64,000 bases of DNA from Sepiola atlantica (GCA_963556195.1 OY744535.1:87712949-87776948), one strand, 5' to 3'. Positions 10,344 through 23,510 are shown, counted from the stretch's first letter. Numbers and translations: made by a program. The notes: generated from the letters alone by a model not told the origin.

Positions 10344-12495
10344 CCAAATAGAACAGCCAATATATAATCGAACAACAGAAACAATTATTTTGTTATGGTA
10401 TTGTTGTTTTATTAGTGATAATTGATTCGTAAGGAGTAACACTTGGCGGAATGAATATATGTTTACAAAATTGTGATTCACTGATGCGATTCTATATCTC
10501 TGATGTGTAACAGTTTCGTTTGTTATAGTGTGAGGCTGCTGATTACTTATAAGGTACGTATTTGTAATCTCGAGTCATTTAGTTAGAATAATCTTTTTTT
10601 CTGTGTACGCACATTTTAAAACCTCTAATTTGAGCTGGATTCAGTTTGTAGATGATATGTTGATAGATTGAAGTATCCTTGGTTTTTCTCTGGTCCATAG
10701 AAGGATATCGTTGGCATGGTTTTGTTGTTCAATGATTGTTTATTTTGGTGGGTATAGTGTGTTTGTGTTATATTATGAGGCGCCCTGTATGCCTAAAACG
10801 TGTAGGTACACTAGTTTTGATGGTGAGAGGGGTGAACTTTGTCCGAGTTAAGTGTAGGGCGAAATGACATCCATTTTGGGACGAATAGATTTGATCTCAG
10901 AATGAGTAATCCAAAGAAGTCATAACAAGTGGTAAAACTTGGCCGAATTCAAAAGTTGAGGTTCAATAAAGGTCAGGCCAGCTCTGGTTATGATTTGTAT
11001 TACAGGACAAAGGACTGTGACGTCACTCCTTTTTCGTGAGAAACTAAGGTTTTTGAAACAGAAGGGCTTTAGAAGTGAGAGCGTCAAGTCGCCGATTTAG
11101 TCGCTGGTGCTATGTTCTTGATCTCTTCGGGATCCAGCAGAAATTCCCGTGCATAGTCGCATCCTACAGCGAGAAGGATGAAGAAGAATCGAGCGAACGA
11201 ATAGGTGAAACCCTTTCACAACGAAGTCCAGAATAAAAGACTGGAATCTCTCTCTGAGGAAAAATTGTCTCCGCGTTTGACTTCTGCCTGCCTATAAAGT
11301 TGCATCCACATATCAAACATCACCACCATCGATCACGGCCAGAGATACGCAATATAAACCGACGGTACCAACGGCGATCACAACCAGACGACAAAAAATG
11401 TAAAGTAACTTTTATGTGTTGCACATATTTGGGGTCCTAATCAGTTAAACTTCGAAAGACTCAAAAGAGAAAGAAAAAGTGCACCATGCTAAATTTGATA
11501 TGTTGAAAAGAACTATGTTTTAACGAAATTTTTTTTAATAAGTGGTGTGCAACAGGGCTGACAGTTTTAAAGGCTAAAAGTGTCTTAAAAATGAATGTTA
11601 AAAACGTGCCATAAAGATGTGTTAAAGAAGTTTGAAAACGTTTCATAGACTTTTCATATGACTTCGTATTGCCTTCGTATTATTAGAAGGGTAATAGACG
11701 TTACTTTACAAGGATTATGAAACAAATACGTTTTTGGGACCGTGACCAGTCGTATAAGTGGTTTAAGAGAACTGCCGCGGTCTAGGCAGGAGAGGTTATA
11801 TGTAACATTTGCATTATTGATGCTCCATACAGTAATTGCGGAGAAGGTGAGTTGCTAACAACAAAACATTCAGATACCCGTCACAAACGAGTAAAGCCTG
11901 TCTACTAGGTCTTTTACGCTTTCATTTTATGGAATGAGCGAGATCTAATCTTTCAAATACACGTGACCAATTCAAATAATGTAAAAACCCGACTAAGCGT
12001 GTATTTTTTATTAGTTAAATCATCCGCATTTGTGGCCTACAAATTACAAATAAGAATGGTATGATTGCTAAACTTTTCGGCGTCATCTAGATTAATCAGA
12101 CATCTACAAGCGAACGCACAACAAATCTGTACGCACACATACTAAGTTGACATAAGCTTATGAACGCATATATTAAACCAGAGATTAGAAGAGAGGCCAA
12201 CATACGGAACCTGGCATTACGAAATCACCTCCTATTAGTACTGATCAATTGAAACACTGATTTGATTCGCTGATCATACGGACACCAATGTGCGAGCAAA
12301 TATAATAATACAAATTATATAATTATAATAGGTGTTTGAAACAATGTAGAATCGTTCATGTCGTGATGTTTGTCAAGTAATACTTAACAAACATGTTCTT
12401 TTATCTGTAAGTTTAATATAGCAAAACTGATCACTCAGTAAAAAAACACACATCTGTACATGCACAGGCGCACGCAGCAACACGTGTGTGCATGG
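10343..12495. other. unannotated; GC-richer island at about 10.77-11.40 kb
   Basis: Most of this block is featureless. From about 10770 to 11400 base composition is clearly less AT-rich, with several CpGs, a CRE-like octamer and an AATAAA at about 11233. No open frame of any length crosses it. It may be an old retroelement leader, an LTR or a regulatory island. Confidence 0.35.
11018..11025. promoter_or_regulatory. CRE-like palindrome TGACGTCA
   Basis: A perfect CREB/ATF consensus octamer inside the GC-richer island. Chance occurrence in 64 kb is quite possible, so function is not claimed. Confidence 0.15.
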
Positions 12496-12537
12496 AAATA
12501 CGTAATATCAAATACGTAATATCAAATACGTGATATC
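12496..12537. repeat. 14-bp tandem repeat, three copies
   Basis: AAATACGTAATATC occurs three times head to tail; the third copy has one change (A to G). Nothing else is associated. Confidence 0.85.
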
Positions 12538-12692
12538 AAAGTTATAGTCGCAACATAGAATATAACTTCTATTTAAATTCAATTAAGATCAATACTATGA
12601 TATTTTTAAGATACTATTTATCGACAAACTTTAGGGTTACACAACTGAAAATACATGTATACACACAAGATGTACGTGTATACGCACAGACC

Positions 12693-12695
<3 letters not shown>

Positions 12696-12769
<74 letters not shown>
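12696..12769. repeat. (TA)n microsatellite
   Basis: 74 bp of uninterrupted TA. Confidence 0.95.
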
Positions 12770-12772
<3 letters not shown>

Positions 12773-13030
12773 TGTTAAAATATATACATCCATATATAGT
12801 TTCGTATACATGGCGTATGCGAGCCAATAAATATAACTAGTTATGTATACAACAAGATACACACACAATTAAATATATTAAAATGTATACGGTTAATCTA
12901 TATACCAAGATAGCAGGCATATACTAATCTACATACGCAAGTGTATGACTTACTCTTGTAACACTCAAACATGTACTTCCAATCAAAAGACCTACAAATA
13001 ATGGTACAAAGTGGAATAGTGGCTATGAGC

Positions 13031-13049
13031 TATATATATATATACACAC

Positions 13050-13097
<48 letters not shown>
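13031..13097. repeat. (TA)n microsatellite
   Basis: TA tract with a CACACA and a TG interruption near its left end. Confidence 0.93.
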
Positions 13098-13100
<3 letters not shown>

Positions 13101-13377
13101 TTTATTAGGTAATAACATTATACTAATAATAATTATACCAACATTAGTAATAATCACAATGATATTACAGAAAGTATCCACAATATTGATAGTATCTATA
13201 AAAGCTATTATTTAGGTGAATTAATTTGCTTTATTTGTGGATTGGTGTGGACTGCATATATGTGTGTGTGCGTTTCTGTAGATGTATATATATATGTCCT
13301 TAGGGGGCTGCAAGCACTAGTTAATTATATTCAACTTTAATATTGAGGTGTTATTGTTTTTATTCATTACTAGGGGG

Positions 13378-13379
<2 letters not shown>

Positions 13380-13446
<67 letters not shown>
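13380..13446. repeat. (TA)n microsatellite
   Basis: 67 bp of TA. It directly abuts the hairpin-bearing stretch at 13447-13640. Confidence 0.95.
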
Positions 13447-13449
<3 letters not shown>

Positions 13450-13640
13450 TGTCAAGTGATACAATGAAGTGCTCAATCGCAGAATAGTGAGCGTTAATAG
13501 TAAAAATGTGTTTCAAAACTATGTGTTTACTATTTCAGAATCGTACCGCGTTTTCGTCGACTTTTTACATTTTTAAAAGTCTATACCCAATAGACTCGTC
13601 AGCGTCAGGTTAAAACACACCACTTAGCGTACCCATAAGT
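13447..13640 (-). repeat. stretch with CTGACGA plus strong hairpin
   Basis: On the minus strand CTGACGA (plus 13597-13603) is followed by a perfect stem GTCTAT/ATAGAC with loop TGGGT (13579-13595). TTTTAAAA stands where the other copies of the motif have GAAA. A second hairpin, AATAGTAAA with TTTACTATT, lies at about 13496-13541. It looks like a degenerate relative of the motif in FB1-FB3, and like them it lies beside a (TA)n tract. Confidence 0.35.
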
Positions 13641-14318
13641 TTTTTCGTACGAGTTCAACTATATATTGTTTTTTATTCGTAAATTAATACATTGTACCAT
13701 AAATGTTAAGACTACATAATCATATCAACTCCTATATAATTATAATTAGTCGCAGTAGTATCATTAGTACGTGTTGCATGAATTATTATCAGTTTTGATC
13801 ACATATAGAGAAGAGGTAAATAGACTGGTGAATTTACTTTTTACTTTGCCAATGTGTGTTTGTTATGTATTCACGCACGTATGGAAATAACATGTCGACG
13901 TTTCATTAAATGCTTACAGGCACACACACAAATAGTATTGAATAATGTAATCAATTTCCAGTAATTACTATATCGTTAATCTATAGATGAGTACACTGCC
14001 CAGTTAATTATATATTACAAATAATTAAAACAATTCCACAGACCTTTGTAAAACCTAACTAGACTAAGAGATATGCATTTTGTGTTATAAAAATATGAGC
14101 AAATAACTACGATCAACAAACATTTTCAATAATTATAATGATAATTGTTCTGATAATAAAAAAATAAACATTAATATATACAGATACATACTACTATGAC
14201 GATTAAGCTACGCATATATATTTTCATACACATATTGGGCACTATTTATGTGAATACTGAAACTCAAATCTAAATACAATATAGATCGGATTATATTTTT
14301 CTATGTGTATATAGATGA

Positions 14319-14322
<4 letters not shown>
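13641..14322. other. AT-rich sequence, nothing recognised
   Basis: No supported feature. Confidence 0.5.

Positions 14323-14367
<45 letters not shown>
14323..14367. repeat. (TA)n microsatellite
   Basis: About 45 bp of TA followed by a short GT-rich stretch. Confidence 0.93.
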
Positions 14368-14369
<2 letters not shown>

Positions 14370-15859
14370 GTGTGTGTATGTGGGTATGTGCATGTATGTA
14401 TATATTTACGTGCTTAGTAAACACTCAATCTCTAACATTAATGCATGCTATATTGTACTTTGAATAGTTAGGATAATAGATTTAATAATAATATCAATGC
14501 TAATGATCATACTTAAAAAAATCATAAATACCTTTATAGAGTATTTAATGAGATAGTTTGATGTAATATGTATTTTTAAATTTTTTAGATGTACTGTAAT
14601 ATTGATAACTATGTCTGGTTTACTAAATAAACGCAACATGGTGCAAGTCAATTAATCAAATCGGATCAATTTGTAACTAAAAAAACCTGTTTACACGAGC
14701 CTTTATGACAACATTCGCACGTTCGATAACGATTTCATGACGGATGCTTCAATTGAATAACATTCAAACATGACACCTAAGGTTGAAATCACTAAAAGAG
14801 TTAAAAAAACAGGTCTACTGAAATTAAGTATTGACCTGATATTGTAGAGCTATCGCCGGAATTAGATATCCATATCTGAACTGGGATTTAATATCGCATC
14901 GTGTGGTGATTGCTAATGGATACTTCTACTTTTTCCCCCATACACCTTATATTTTTCTACACCTGTCTTTCAGAAATTTAAAGCCTTGATGTGTTATCAT
15001 ATCGTTCTGAGAATTGTCAAACAACAAGTAAATAGTGTGAGTTACCATTAGTAGTTTAGTACAGCCCACTTTATCATTACCCGACGAGAGCTATATGGTC
15101 GCATTCGGTTTATACAATGTATATGCACATAGAAATTGAAACTTTTAATATCGATGTGACAAAATGCATTAATAATCACACGTATGTTATTTGTATCGTT
15201 CTTAGATAGAATTTTAAAGCAGCTTTCAAAAATTGCTGAATGATATGCAGGGTATCATAGCTTTTCTTAGCCTGGGCGTGTAAAATCATGAGTTTCCCAA
15301 TAAGCCTGGACAAGCCAAAGTTTGCCCAGGTCTCATGGCAAACCTTACCAGTAACTTAATATATTTGTTGAAGGCCGCAGACTGTCAGTGCTGGACCAGT
15401 TTTTGTATCTGAGTTTTGTTATTTTGAGGGAATATGTGTGCTGTCTCTCTGAGTCGCCTTAATCTCGATCATTAATCTCTGTCATTAATTTCTATTTAGT
15501 CCGATTTAGGAAGATGATTGCTTCTTTACCTCCATATATTATAAGCTCTGCCAATCCTTTATCTCAACGTATTAAGACTTTGCGGTCTTCTCCTCGTCTT
15601 ATTTTCCGTGAAGCGCAAACCCCAAATATTGATATTTTCAATACTTTCATAGAAGTCAATATACAGAGTTCTTGGTCTTGACGTTTTCCGTAAGAGGCTT
15701 GACTTGCACAAAATATGTGTGGATAGTTGAATTGATCTATGTAGTGTACTGCATACTATGCGTGTTTGCACATGATATAGATGATGATCATTGAAATATA
15801 GATATTGTCCAGTGTGAGTAGGCTTAGTGATAATAACTAAGAATGAAATAAAAATTAAT
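14368..15859. other. AT-rich sequence, nothing recognised
   Basis: No supported gene. A weak inverted pair, CCTGGGC (about 15273) and GCCCAGG (about 15327), is the only structure I noticed. Confidence 0.5.
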
Positions 15860-16025
15860 CACGACGTCTATCCGGCCGTGGATGAAATCTAGAGATAAGT
15901 TCGAAATTGCGTATAAGTTTCCCACGTTTGAAAAAGTTCGCCTGAAGATAGTCGGAGGTTACATTGGCGGAAACGTTGTGAAAATGTATACACAATTAGA
16001 ATATTAGTCTGAATAATACAAATAG
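15860..16025 (+). repeat. dispersed ~200-bp repeat, copy a
   Basis: It shares with four other places the segment GGTTACAT(C/T)GGC(C/G)GAAAC followed by GTTGTGA and later GAATAATACAAAT. CTGAAGA (15942-15948) stands before the stem-loop and GAAA (15970-15973) after it. Other copies are near 20571 (minus), 30330, 42040 and 56220. Confidence 0.6.
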
Positions 16026-16333
16026 ACGGGACGTGACACTTCCAGAATATGGAGTACATATGGAAAAGCTAAGATGCTAAGATTGCAATTTAGTAACTAT
16101 GTCACGTGCCGTTTTGTTGAATCTCCAACGACTGCAGGTTTTCCAAAATCAAGCACAGACATGAGGTGGTTTCAATTATGGAATTAATTTCAGTTCCTCA
16201 CAACACCTTTGACTTCTGTGGTATGGTCTATAAAGGTCTAGCAGGCCATACCCACGTCTCTCACTGCAAAGCTTTACAATAACATTACATCGATACGCCA
16301 AAAGTGGGCAGACTAGAAATCGAATAGACAGCC

Positions 16334-16335
<2 letters not shown>

Positions 16336-16392
<57 letters not shown>
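16336..16392. repeat. (TA)n microsatellite
   Basis: About 57 bp of TA. Confidence 0.95.
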
Positions 16393-16400
<8 letters not shown>

Positions 16401-17987
16401 ATATAAACTTACCTGGGAATACAATGGACGCGTTTTCAAACAGTTCAGTGCACATCCCAGTGGGACTCTATGAATACATAGCCGCCTCACAACTGCAAAT
16501 ATATACTATTTTTATGAATTTTAAATCATGTGTATCAGAATTTCTGGGAAAGGAATAGAAGAGGTACCGTATCTTTAAGTGGCATCCGAACCTAAGGGAG
16601 CTATGTATGTCGAACGGCTTTTAAAAGTTCAAATATATCTTATGTTGTTGAAAGTTATATGCATAAGAATTATCCGTGGAAAACAATTGATGTCATCCCG
16701 AATCTCTTTGTTTCCCTTTATATTCTGAATATCTACAAGACTTCACCTCTAAATTAATTATTGGGACAGAACTTCCTTTAAAACTTCAAATACATATTTT
16801 TTCGTTTAATGACTTTTGAACGATATGTATAAGACCCTAATTAAGATATATTTCAGCTTATTCCGATAATATAATGAGGCAAAACGGAATGATTGAGTAA
16901 GTAAAAAACAAAGAAAGCAACATGGTGTTATGAGCATAGTAAAAAAAGTGCATAGTATTTATCCTCATTCAATCCAGAACAACGGTGGGTCTTCCTGTCA
17001 GTGTAGTGTTTAATATTCAAATTATCAACATCAATATTACTTAAAGTGGACTGTAATGCACAGTAAAGCAGTCTGTAAACATATAATCAATACTTAGTTA
17101 AAGAATTCCCGACTGTTTGTTCAGCGAAGCAATCTACTTACAACTAAGATATGAAATCAAAGTAAAATTTCGCGGGCAAATAGTATAATTTTCGTAGTAT
17201 TGTTATCTTTATGGTTTTCTTCTTCGTTCGAGATACGCAAGCTCATATGTTCAACAGTTTATCTTAAAAAAATCTGTGTGTGAGAGATAGTTTTTAGACC
17301 GTGAGTCAGTGTATTTATATAACATTGCTATAGGCTATAAGTTTTATAGTAAAAAATCAGGTAAAACATTCCGTAATTGTCGAAATAAATGTATAGAAAA
17401 GAAAATGTGCTATGAACATAATTGTATAATAGTGTCGCATATCGATTGAAGATTAAGAATACTGTACTTATATATTATTGTTATGATAAATCATTATTTT
17501 ATTGATTGTCGCTTTTGGCATCAGATGAAATTTAAGGTTATGTACTTTATTCACATTTATGTGCGTATGTCACCCACTTAATATGAGTTAAGTTAAAATA
17601 CTTTAAGTGAAAGTTTAAACTCACATTCGACTTTTGTAAGTTGTAATAATAATAAAATAATGAACGAATGTATTGTAAAACGACCGGAATTAGTTTGGCA
17701 TTATATTTGTTCATTGAAACGCGAACAAATATACACGCTCCATTGCTGATTGAACATGTGTTTAATATTTTACCTACATTTTAATTACGTGGGTATTAAT
17801 GGTGCAGGATAAAAGGTACTATATGCATGGTATTGTATATGTATTGCCGTCCGTCAGTCGCAACGACTATAGATCAGCGCCGCATTGGGATGTTCTTTGT
17901 GTGCATTTTTTATGTGACTGTAGATACCGATTCTAGATTTGCATAGTCTACTAAAGGCTTGACACACGAAAGTTGTTGCGTAATATG
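16393..17987. other. AT-rich sequence, nothing recognised
   Basis: No supported feature. Confidence 0.5.
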
Positions 17988-18147
17988 TCAGCTCGGCTTG
18001 TCGGCCTGCCTGTAGGCTCTCTTCTCTTTTTCTCTTTTCGCAGCGTTTTCATCGTGGAGGGTCTTCTCACTGATGATCATTCGCTGGCGTATATGTTTTT
18101 CTCCAGGCAGGTCTGGAATCTGCAGAGGTATCCTATGTATTAATGTT
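17988..18147 (-). pseudogene. short charged open frame downstream of the RTE-like LINE
   Basis: About 52 open codons on the minus strand ending in TGA (17988-17990). They contain LQIPDLPGEKHIRQRMIISE and then a Lys/Glu/Arg-rich stretch ending RAYRQADKPS. G+C is higher than in the surroundings and matches the neighbouring LINE. It may be a LINE piece out of order or an unrelated exon remnant. I do not recognise it. Confidence 0.2.
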
Positions 18148-18149
18148 AA

Positions 18150-20240
18150 TTAAGCAAGCCCACATATCTTTCTAGCAGACATCCTTGGAGCGGAGATAGG
18201 GACCAACCCTATTTTCTTGAGACTGAGGCAAGCTCGCCGTAGGAAAGGTATTAATGGAATCCAGGACAGACTGATGTACCACTTTCCTCCTGAATTAGAG
18301 CTCATAGTAGAGTTCTATCCATCTGTCAAGCTGTTTGACTTTATTCAGTGATGCGGTTTTGTTGATTATGGGTCCAGTAGCTTTCCTGATCCCGTCATAC
18401 ATGTGATTTTATGTTGCCTATATCAGTTGCCCGCTGAATAGTCTTGGAGAGGTCCGTCCAGTAGTTGTTCGCAACTTCTCTGACAACCTTTTGGACTGCA
18501 CCCTTCGATGACTTAAGTGATGGGTTGACTTGTATGAAAGCAAGGATGAACGTTTTGCTTTAATCAGAGGATCGAAAATAGCATGATTGGTATCATACCA
18601 GTCATTGCGTTTACAACCTGCCCTCCTCCTATAGTATTTGAGAGCTGTAGAGTCGGTGTCGTTCTTGAGTGTTTCCAACTGTTCAGATGCAAGACGACTG
18701 TGATTACAATTGAATGTGGGGGAAAACAACGTTGAATTCTGCCATGCGGTCTTGGTGTTGAGCTTTGCAAACGTCTATACGAGCAATACTCTACTGTTTA
18801 GTGCAGTAGACATCTTTGTGGTGAAGTTTAAACTTGATGCATACTAAGGAATGATCCGTATCACACTCGGCACTATGGTAGGCACTATACATCAGGAAAT
18901 GTGTTAAGTCTACTAATGATGATGTCAGGCTGGTGCCAGCAACCTGACCATGGATGTATCCAAGACACCATGTTATTCGGCCTACCACCAAAGAATGTGT
19001 TTGTAATGAAGAGGTCATGGTAAGCACAGAGTTCTAGTAGTCGCTGACCCTGATCATTGCGGTTACTTACTCCAAAGTCACCGATGCAGCTTGGTCACCA
19101 CCTACACGCGCATTAAACCCCCCAAGTATGAGCAGGTCCTCATTCTGTGAAAATACGTAGATAGTGTCATCTTGTTGAGTGTATAAGTGCTCCTTTTCGT
19201 CGTCAAGTGCCGCGAGTGTTAGGGCTTACACACGCAATAGTTTAATTGATCCATATGTGGTGGTTAGACGCAGTAAAATAAGGTGTTCAGTTGTACATTT
19301 TGAAGCAGTGATTTACTGACTGAAAAACCAACACCGTGTTCGCGAACTTCCTCTCCCTTCATCTCTTGCCAGAAGAAGGTATAGTCTAATTGCTTTAGGC
19401 ATCCGGAGTCTGCTAAGCGAGTTCCTTGCAGTGCAGCATTGCCAAACATTAGTGTCAGTAGCTCGTCGTTGATGATAGCAGTTTTTCAGGCATCTTTTGT
19501 TTTTGTTTGGCGCAATGGTTGTTGACTTGTTAGAATTGTCTTATGACTTACGCACCCAGTTAAGCAAGTGGCCAGTGGCGGGATAGCACCTTACTGGCTA
19601 AAGGCTGCTCAGTTTAATGGCGGGCAGTTGCTGTACAATGAGGTAAAATAACATCTCCCACCGTCGGCAATTGAGCTGTAGGCTTATAACCGGCAACTGT
19701 CGCTCCACTGTTTAGTCCTATACAAATGCATACCTGAATATTCTCTCCAGTGCGCTGGCCAGGGCAGATATATGAACGGACTGAGTTACCGAATCGTCAG
19801 AATCTCCCTCTAGGTATTGCTGATGTTACCCAGAGGAATGGAAGTACCAGTACGTCCGGCACCAGGTTGACTGCAGTTGCTGTCAGATTTTCTGCTGGGA
19901 TTTACTCCTTTACCTGTTATCGAACCAACGAAAACCCACGAGGTAGTTGTACTATTTACCCATAGCTGGGGGTCTGTTCATGGGCATCAGGGCTTGTCCA
20001 TATAGCGATGGACCTGCCATGCAGCATGTGTAAGGGGCAGAACCCCTCCGAGTCTACTATATTTCTGCTTGGGTCCACAAGGTACTCAATTGACGTGTGT
20101 CGCCACGGGGAGGCACTGCATGAAGCTTGCTTACAGAGAGTTTATGTACTGGCAGGGATACTTACGCACTCTGCTCCATTTTCACCTAGACTAGCCACAG
20201 ACTCTTACAGGAAGGTGACGAGCACGCAACACACAATGCA
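18150..20240 (-). mobile_element. RTE-like non-LTR retrotransposon, 5' half, broken
   Basis: The minus strand carries a non-coding 5' region (about 20240-19480), an AP-endonuclease domain in several frames (about 19450-18790), a linker and the beginning of the RT region (18730-18180), where recognisable sequence stops. The protein resembles LINEs that are often mis-annotated as craniofacial development protein 2-like. LINEs usually lose their 5' end; this copy keeps the 5' part and lacks the 3' part, so a later deletion or rearrangement removed the RT. Confidence 0.75.
18418..19449 (-). pseudogene. LINE AP-endonuclease domain, frameshifted
   Basis: Three frames together cover the domain. At 19449-19264: ALQGTRLADSGCLKQLDYTF followed by REHGVGF, the N-terminal catalytic region (normally ETR). 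Around 19120: LGGFNARVGGDQ, the usual GDFNARVG with Asp changed to Gly. Around 19080-19000: FGVSNRNDQGQRLLELC. At 18850-18890: SAECDTDHSLV, the terminal His-containing catalytic motif. Then 18729-18418 is the linker. Frameshifts and stops make the product inactive. This endonuclease nicks target DNA to prime reverse transcription. Confidence 0.75.
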
Positions 20241-20499
20241 ACACACTTGGTGCATCAATAGATCATTACTACACACAATTAATATTAATATTATTATATA
20301 AGAAAATAAACGCTATAATTTGTTATTGTTTGTTTGGAGGTGGGTGCTGGGCATGTAAAGAATTATGCTAAGATCCCCCCCCCCCTAACAAATGTTTCTA
20401 CTTCGAGAAGAAAATACCGCGCACGGTCTGTTTTATTTTATTAGGGTGAGGCAACAAAAGATGTTAGTATGGTGAGAGTATTTTGTGCGATATTCACAA

Positions 20500-20690
20500 A
20501 AACAGAATGCAATGATAATTTGTATTATTTGGATTATTCGCACTATTTTTCTCATATTATTCTTACAACGTTTCGGCCGACATAACCACCGGCTTTCGTT
20601 AGCTTTGTCTTGTTTAAGCCCCGTGAATTAAATAAAAGGCCTCGTTCGGAAATCGGTACAAATTGATGTGTTTTATATAGAGATATCTAC
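20500..20690 (-). repeat. dispersed ~200-bp repeat, copy b
   Basis: On the minus strand CTAACGA (plus 20596-20602), then GCCGG...CGGC stem with loop GTGGTTATGT, then GAAAC (plus 20570-20574) and GTTGTAAGAATAATA. It shares AACAAGACAAA upstream and AATAATACAAAT downstream with copy c. Confidence 0.6.
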
Positions 20691-21689
20691 ATTCGAAAAA
20701 ATACAGGTTAACCAAGTTGGAAGTTTAATCGGTCGAAATGTTTATAGAATCATGCCTAAGATCAGAAACGTAGTACAAATAATGCATGTAATTAAAAACT
20801 GCTAAATAATATAATAATATATCTGAGTTACATTGTAAAATATAACGGATATTAGTGGGGGACAGGTTAAGAAAATAAATAAAAAACTAAAGAGATATTT
20901 ACTTAATTTTCAAGGTGGTAGAAATTCACCAGAGTTAAATTATATTTTATAATTGAACTATGAAAAAGCAGTCGTTTAAAGCCCAACTGAGAGGTGCATT
21001 AAAAAACTTGACCTGACGTCTCGCAGAGCTGTCCTAAATGATTTGACATACATTGTCAAGAAGAAATATTGTGCGGAAATCATGAAACATGCGTAGCTAA
21101 CATATCCATCAGAGTATTGTTCGTATTTACCAAAAACCCTCATACACATGTATAACTCAAGTGATTCTTAATATAGGCGCACGAAGTAAAACGATAAATA
21201 AGGGTAGGTTGTAACAACGGATCTGATATTTGCGTTACTTTCCTGATTGCATTTGTTTATGTAGCATTTGCGTAGGAAGAGATTAAAGTTAATGATGCAG
21301 TGGAAGATACAACTCTAATTTATTAACACTTTAATGAGCATTGTGATGTTAGGTTGGTATTTCGGTAGAATGGTATTTTAAAAAATACTTCAATTATTAA
21401 TAAAAAACAGCATTTTCTACGCAAGACGTTTAAGAAATATTTATTCGGTAGTTATGAGGAAAATATATCACCATTTAATGTTGGAGGAGAGGGGCATGCC
21501 CTATAAATTTATCCAATGTTATCGCAAATGAATACTGTAAAAATGTTAAGTATGTTTCTTTTGGATGATAAAAATAGAAATATAGATGCTTTTTGGGGGA
21601 GGTGTTATTGAAATTGAGTTGAACGTAATAAAATTTTACGTCTGAAGTATGAAACATGTTGTTCATAACCTATTCAAGAGAGTATTCTT
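20691..21689. other. AT-rich sequence, nothing recognised
   Basis: No supported feature. Confidence 0.5.
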
Positions 21690-21870
21690 CTTTCGTGTGA
21701 ATCAGATGATTCTGGTGTTGGCATTAGTTTGCCCGATCTTTTTCGGGAAGGCACAGGAGAAGGTTGCTAAGTGAAAGTGGTAATGTATAACCGACTGGAT
21801 TCAAACTTGGAACACCCAGGTGTTCAGTTTGTGTTAATATCTACTTAACCACCATCACCTCCTATCCAAG
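21690..21870 (-). repeat. tRNA-derived SINE
   Basis: The minus strand has an A-box-like GGTGGTTAAGTAGA (about 21850) and, some 50 bp on, a B-box-like GTTTGAATCC (about 21800). Between them is a stem-like CACCTGGGTG. A less conserved body follows, with CTTCCCGAAAAAGATCGGG, which can form a hairpin. This is the layout of tRNA-derived SINEs, transcribed from their internal promoter and mobilised by LINE enzymes. Several promoter positions are changed, so the copy is probably inert. Confidence 0.5.
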
Positions 21871-23159
21871 AGTTGTACTTAAATAATAGATCTATGTAGT
21901 TCAGAGAAATAGTGTGCGTTATTAGTGCAGGATTCCACGCTTTCTTGGGCGTCGGCCTATTTGTCTTTATTGCTTAAATTGCTTATATATATGTAAACAT
22001 ATTTCCTCTTCGCGCCAATTAGAATTATAAATGTGTGTAGGTGCTCGATTTAACATTTATATACGTATAATAAATGATTACTCTATTTATATGTTATGAT
22101 ATCGACTATAAGTAAAGAATTATTCGATAAAATATTGTGGCAGCTAAGATATTCTGTAATTCGCGATTTTTTATCATATTAACAAATAATAGAATAGAAT
22201 AAAATATTCACTTTGAAGACGCCTCGAAAATATGTCTACCAACACGCTGTGACTATTACAAAACAAACATTATAATGGTAATCCGAAGAATTTAAAAAAT
22301 AAATATCAATTTCATCTGAAGAATTTCATAATAAATTTACAATGTTAATGTATACTTGTGTTTTATTATGTATTAATAGTATAATTCTAATTTTTATATA
22401 TATTTATAAATATGCACAGCCGCAAGTGTACACGCGCTGCATAACCAATATATTGAGTCTTCCGCAACATTTGAAATTGTCTTCTATAACTGTTTTCTAT
22501 TAAAGTTGAAACGGTTATGCTGCAGGTGAATCGCCAAGGCGTGCATCATCTTAAACTCACCTTTACGTAAAACAGCAAAGATTCTGCATCCGTTTTATCT
22601 AGTTTCAATAATGAATATAACGAACAATTTTACATTCGGGTGTAATGCTTGGCTTTTATGGCAACGTGTAATATAAATCTATGATGAAGATGCAGATAGA
22701 TCTGTCGATCATAGATATTTGTATTTGTTGTAGCCAGGTGTTTATGCTGATGAGGTGCGAGTGGTTGTGTAAGAATTACATAATCGGGCGATGATTTTAG
22801 ATGGTAAACATGAATACCAAACCAATAACTACGAGGAGAGATATTGCAGTGTATATTTCTAACGAATAGTTACTGAAAAGTATACGAATGCTCATATGCT
22901 TATTTTATGACCATGTTTAGAAACTGCTCAGAATATTTCCGAAAAGTTAAGTATAGGAAACGCATTTAAAGATTTCAAATTTAAGTTGGTTGATATGCTT
23001 TATTTTACCGCACACCAATCTTTCGCTCCTATGTTATATTGAAACAAGTAATTTGGTAAACATGATTATGATTAAAGTTCTTCATATAATTATATAAGTA
23101 TTTCGCGTGTCTTTCAATATGTATGATGTTGATATATGTGTATCACATGTTAATACATA

Positions 23160-23160
<1 letters not shown>
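21871..23160. other. AT-rich sequence, nothing recognised
   Basis: No supported feature. Confidence 0.5.

Positions 23161-23193
<33 letters not shown>
23161..23193. repeat. (CT)n-(TA)n microsatellite
   Basis: Short compound tract. Confidence 0.9.
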
Positions 23194-23195
<2 letters not shown>

Positions 23196-23510
23196 AATGC
23201 AATAATGAATGGAAGACGTGTTGAATCTTTCATAATTAAAAGATTTAGGGGATGAGAAAAAAAATTGCCAGTCGACTAATTTCGCCCACACTTAACAAGG
23301 CTGATATCGTGGGATTTAAAAAAAAGATTTGGCGTTGAATGCTGATCATAATATGTTTAGCAAGTTGAATGAGTTTGCAAGCATAATATATCAGAAATAC
23401 TTTTAAGTAGTTGTATAGGAACACACATGTATAATATTTCATAAACCGGTGTAGGGAAGATCAACACGTACAGCTGCACTACATCATTGACATACATTTT
23501 ACCTAGTACG

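Noticed and set aside
11018..11025. A functional CREB promoter at TGACGTCA
   Set aside because: One octamer without a transcript, TATA context or conservation is insufficient; kept only as a low-confidence site.
19750..20301. Plus-strand frames of 71 and 97 codons
   Set aside because: They lie over the 5' non-coding region of the minus-strand RTE-like LINE and show no domain.
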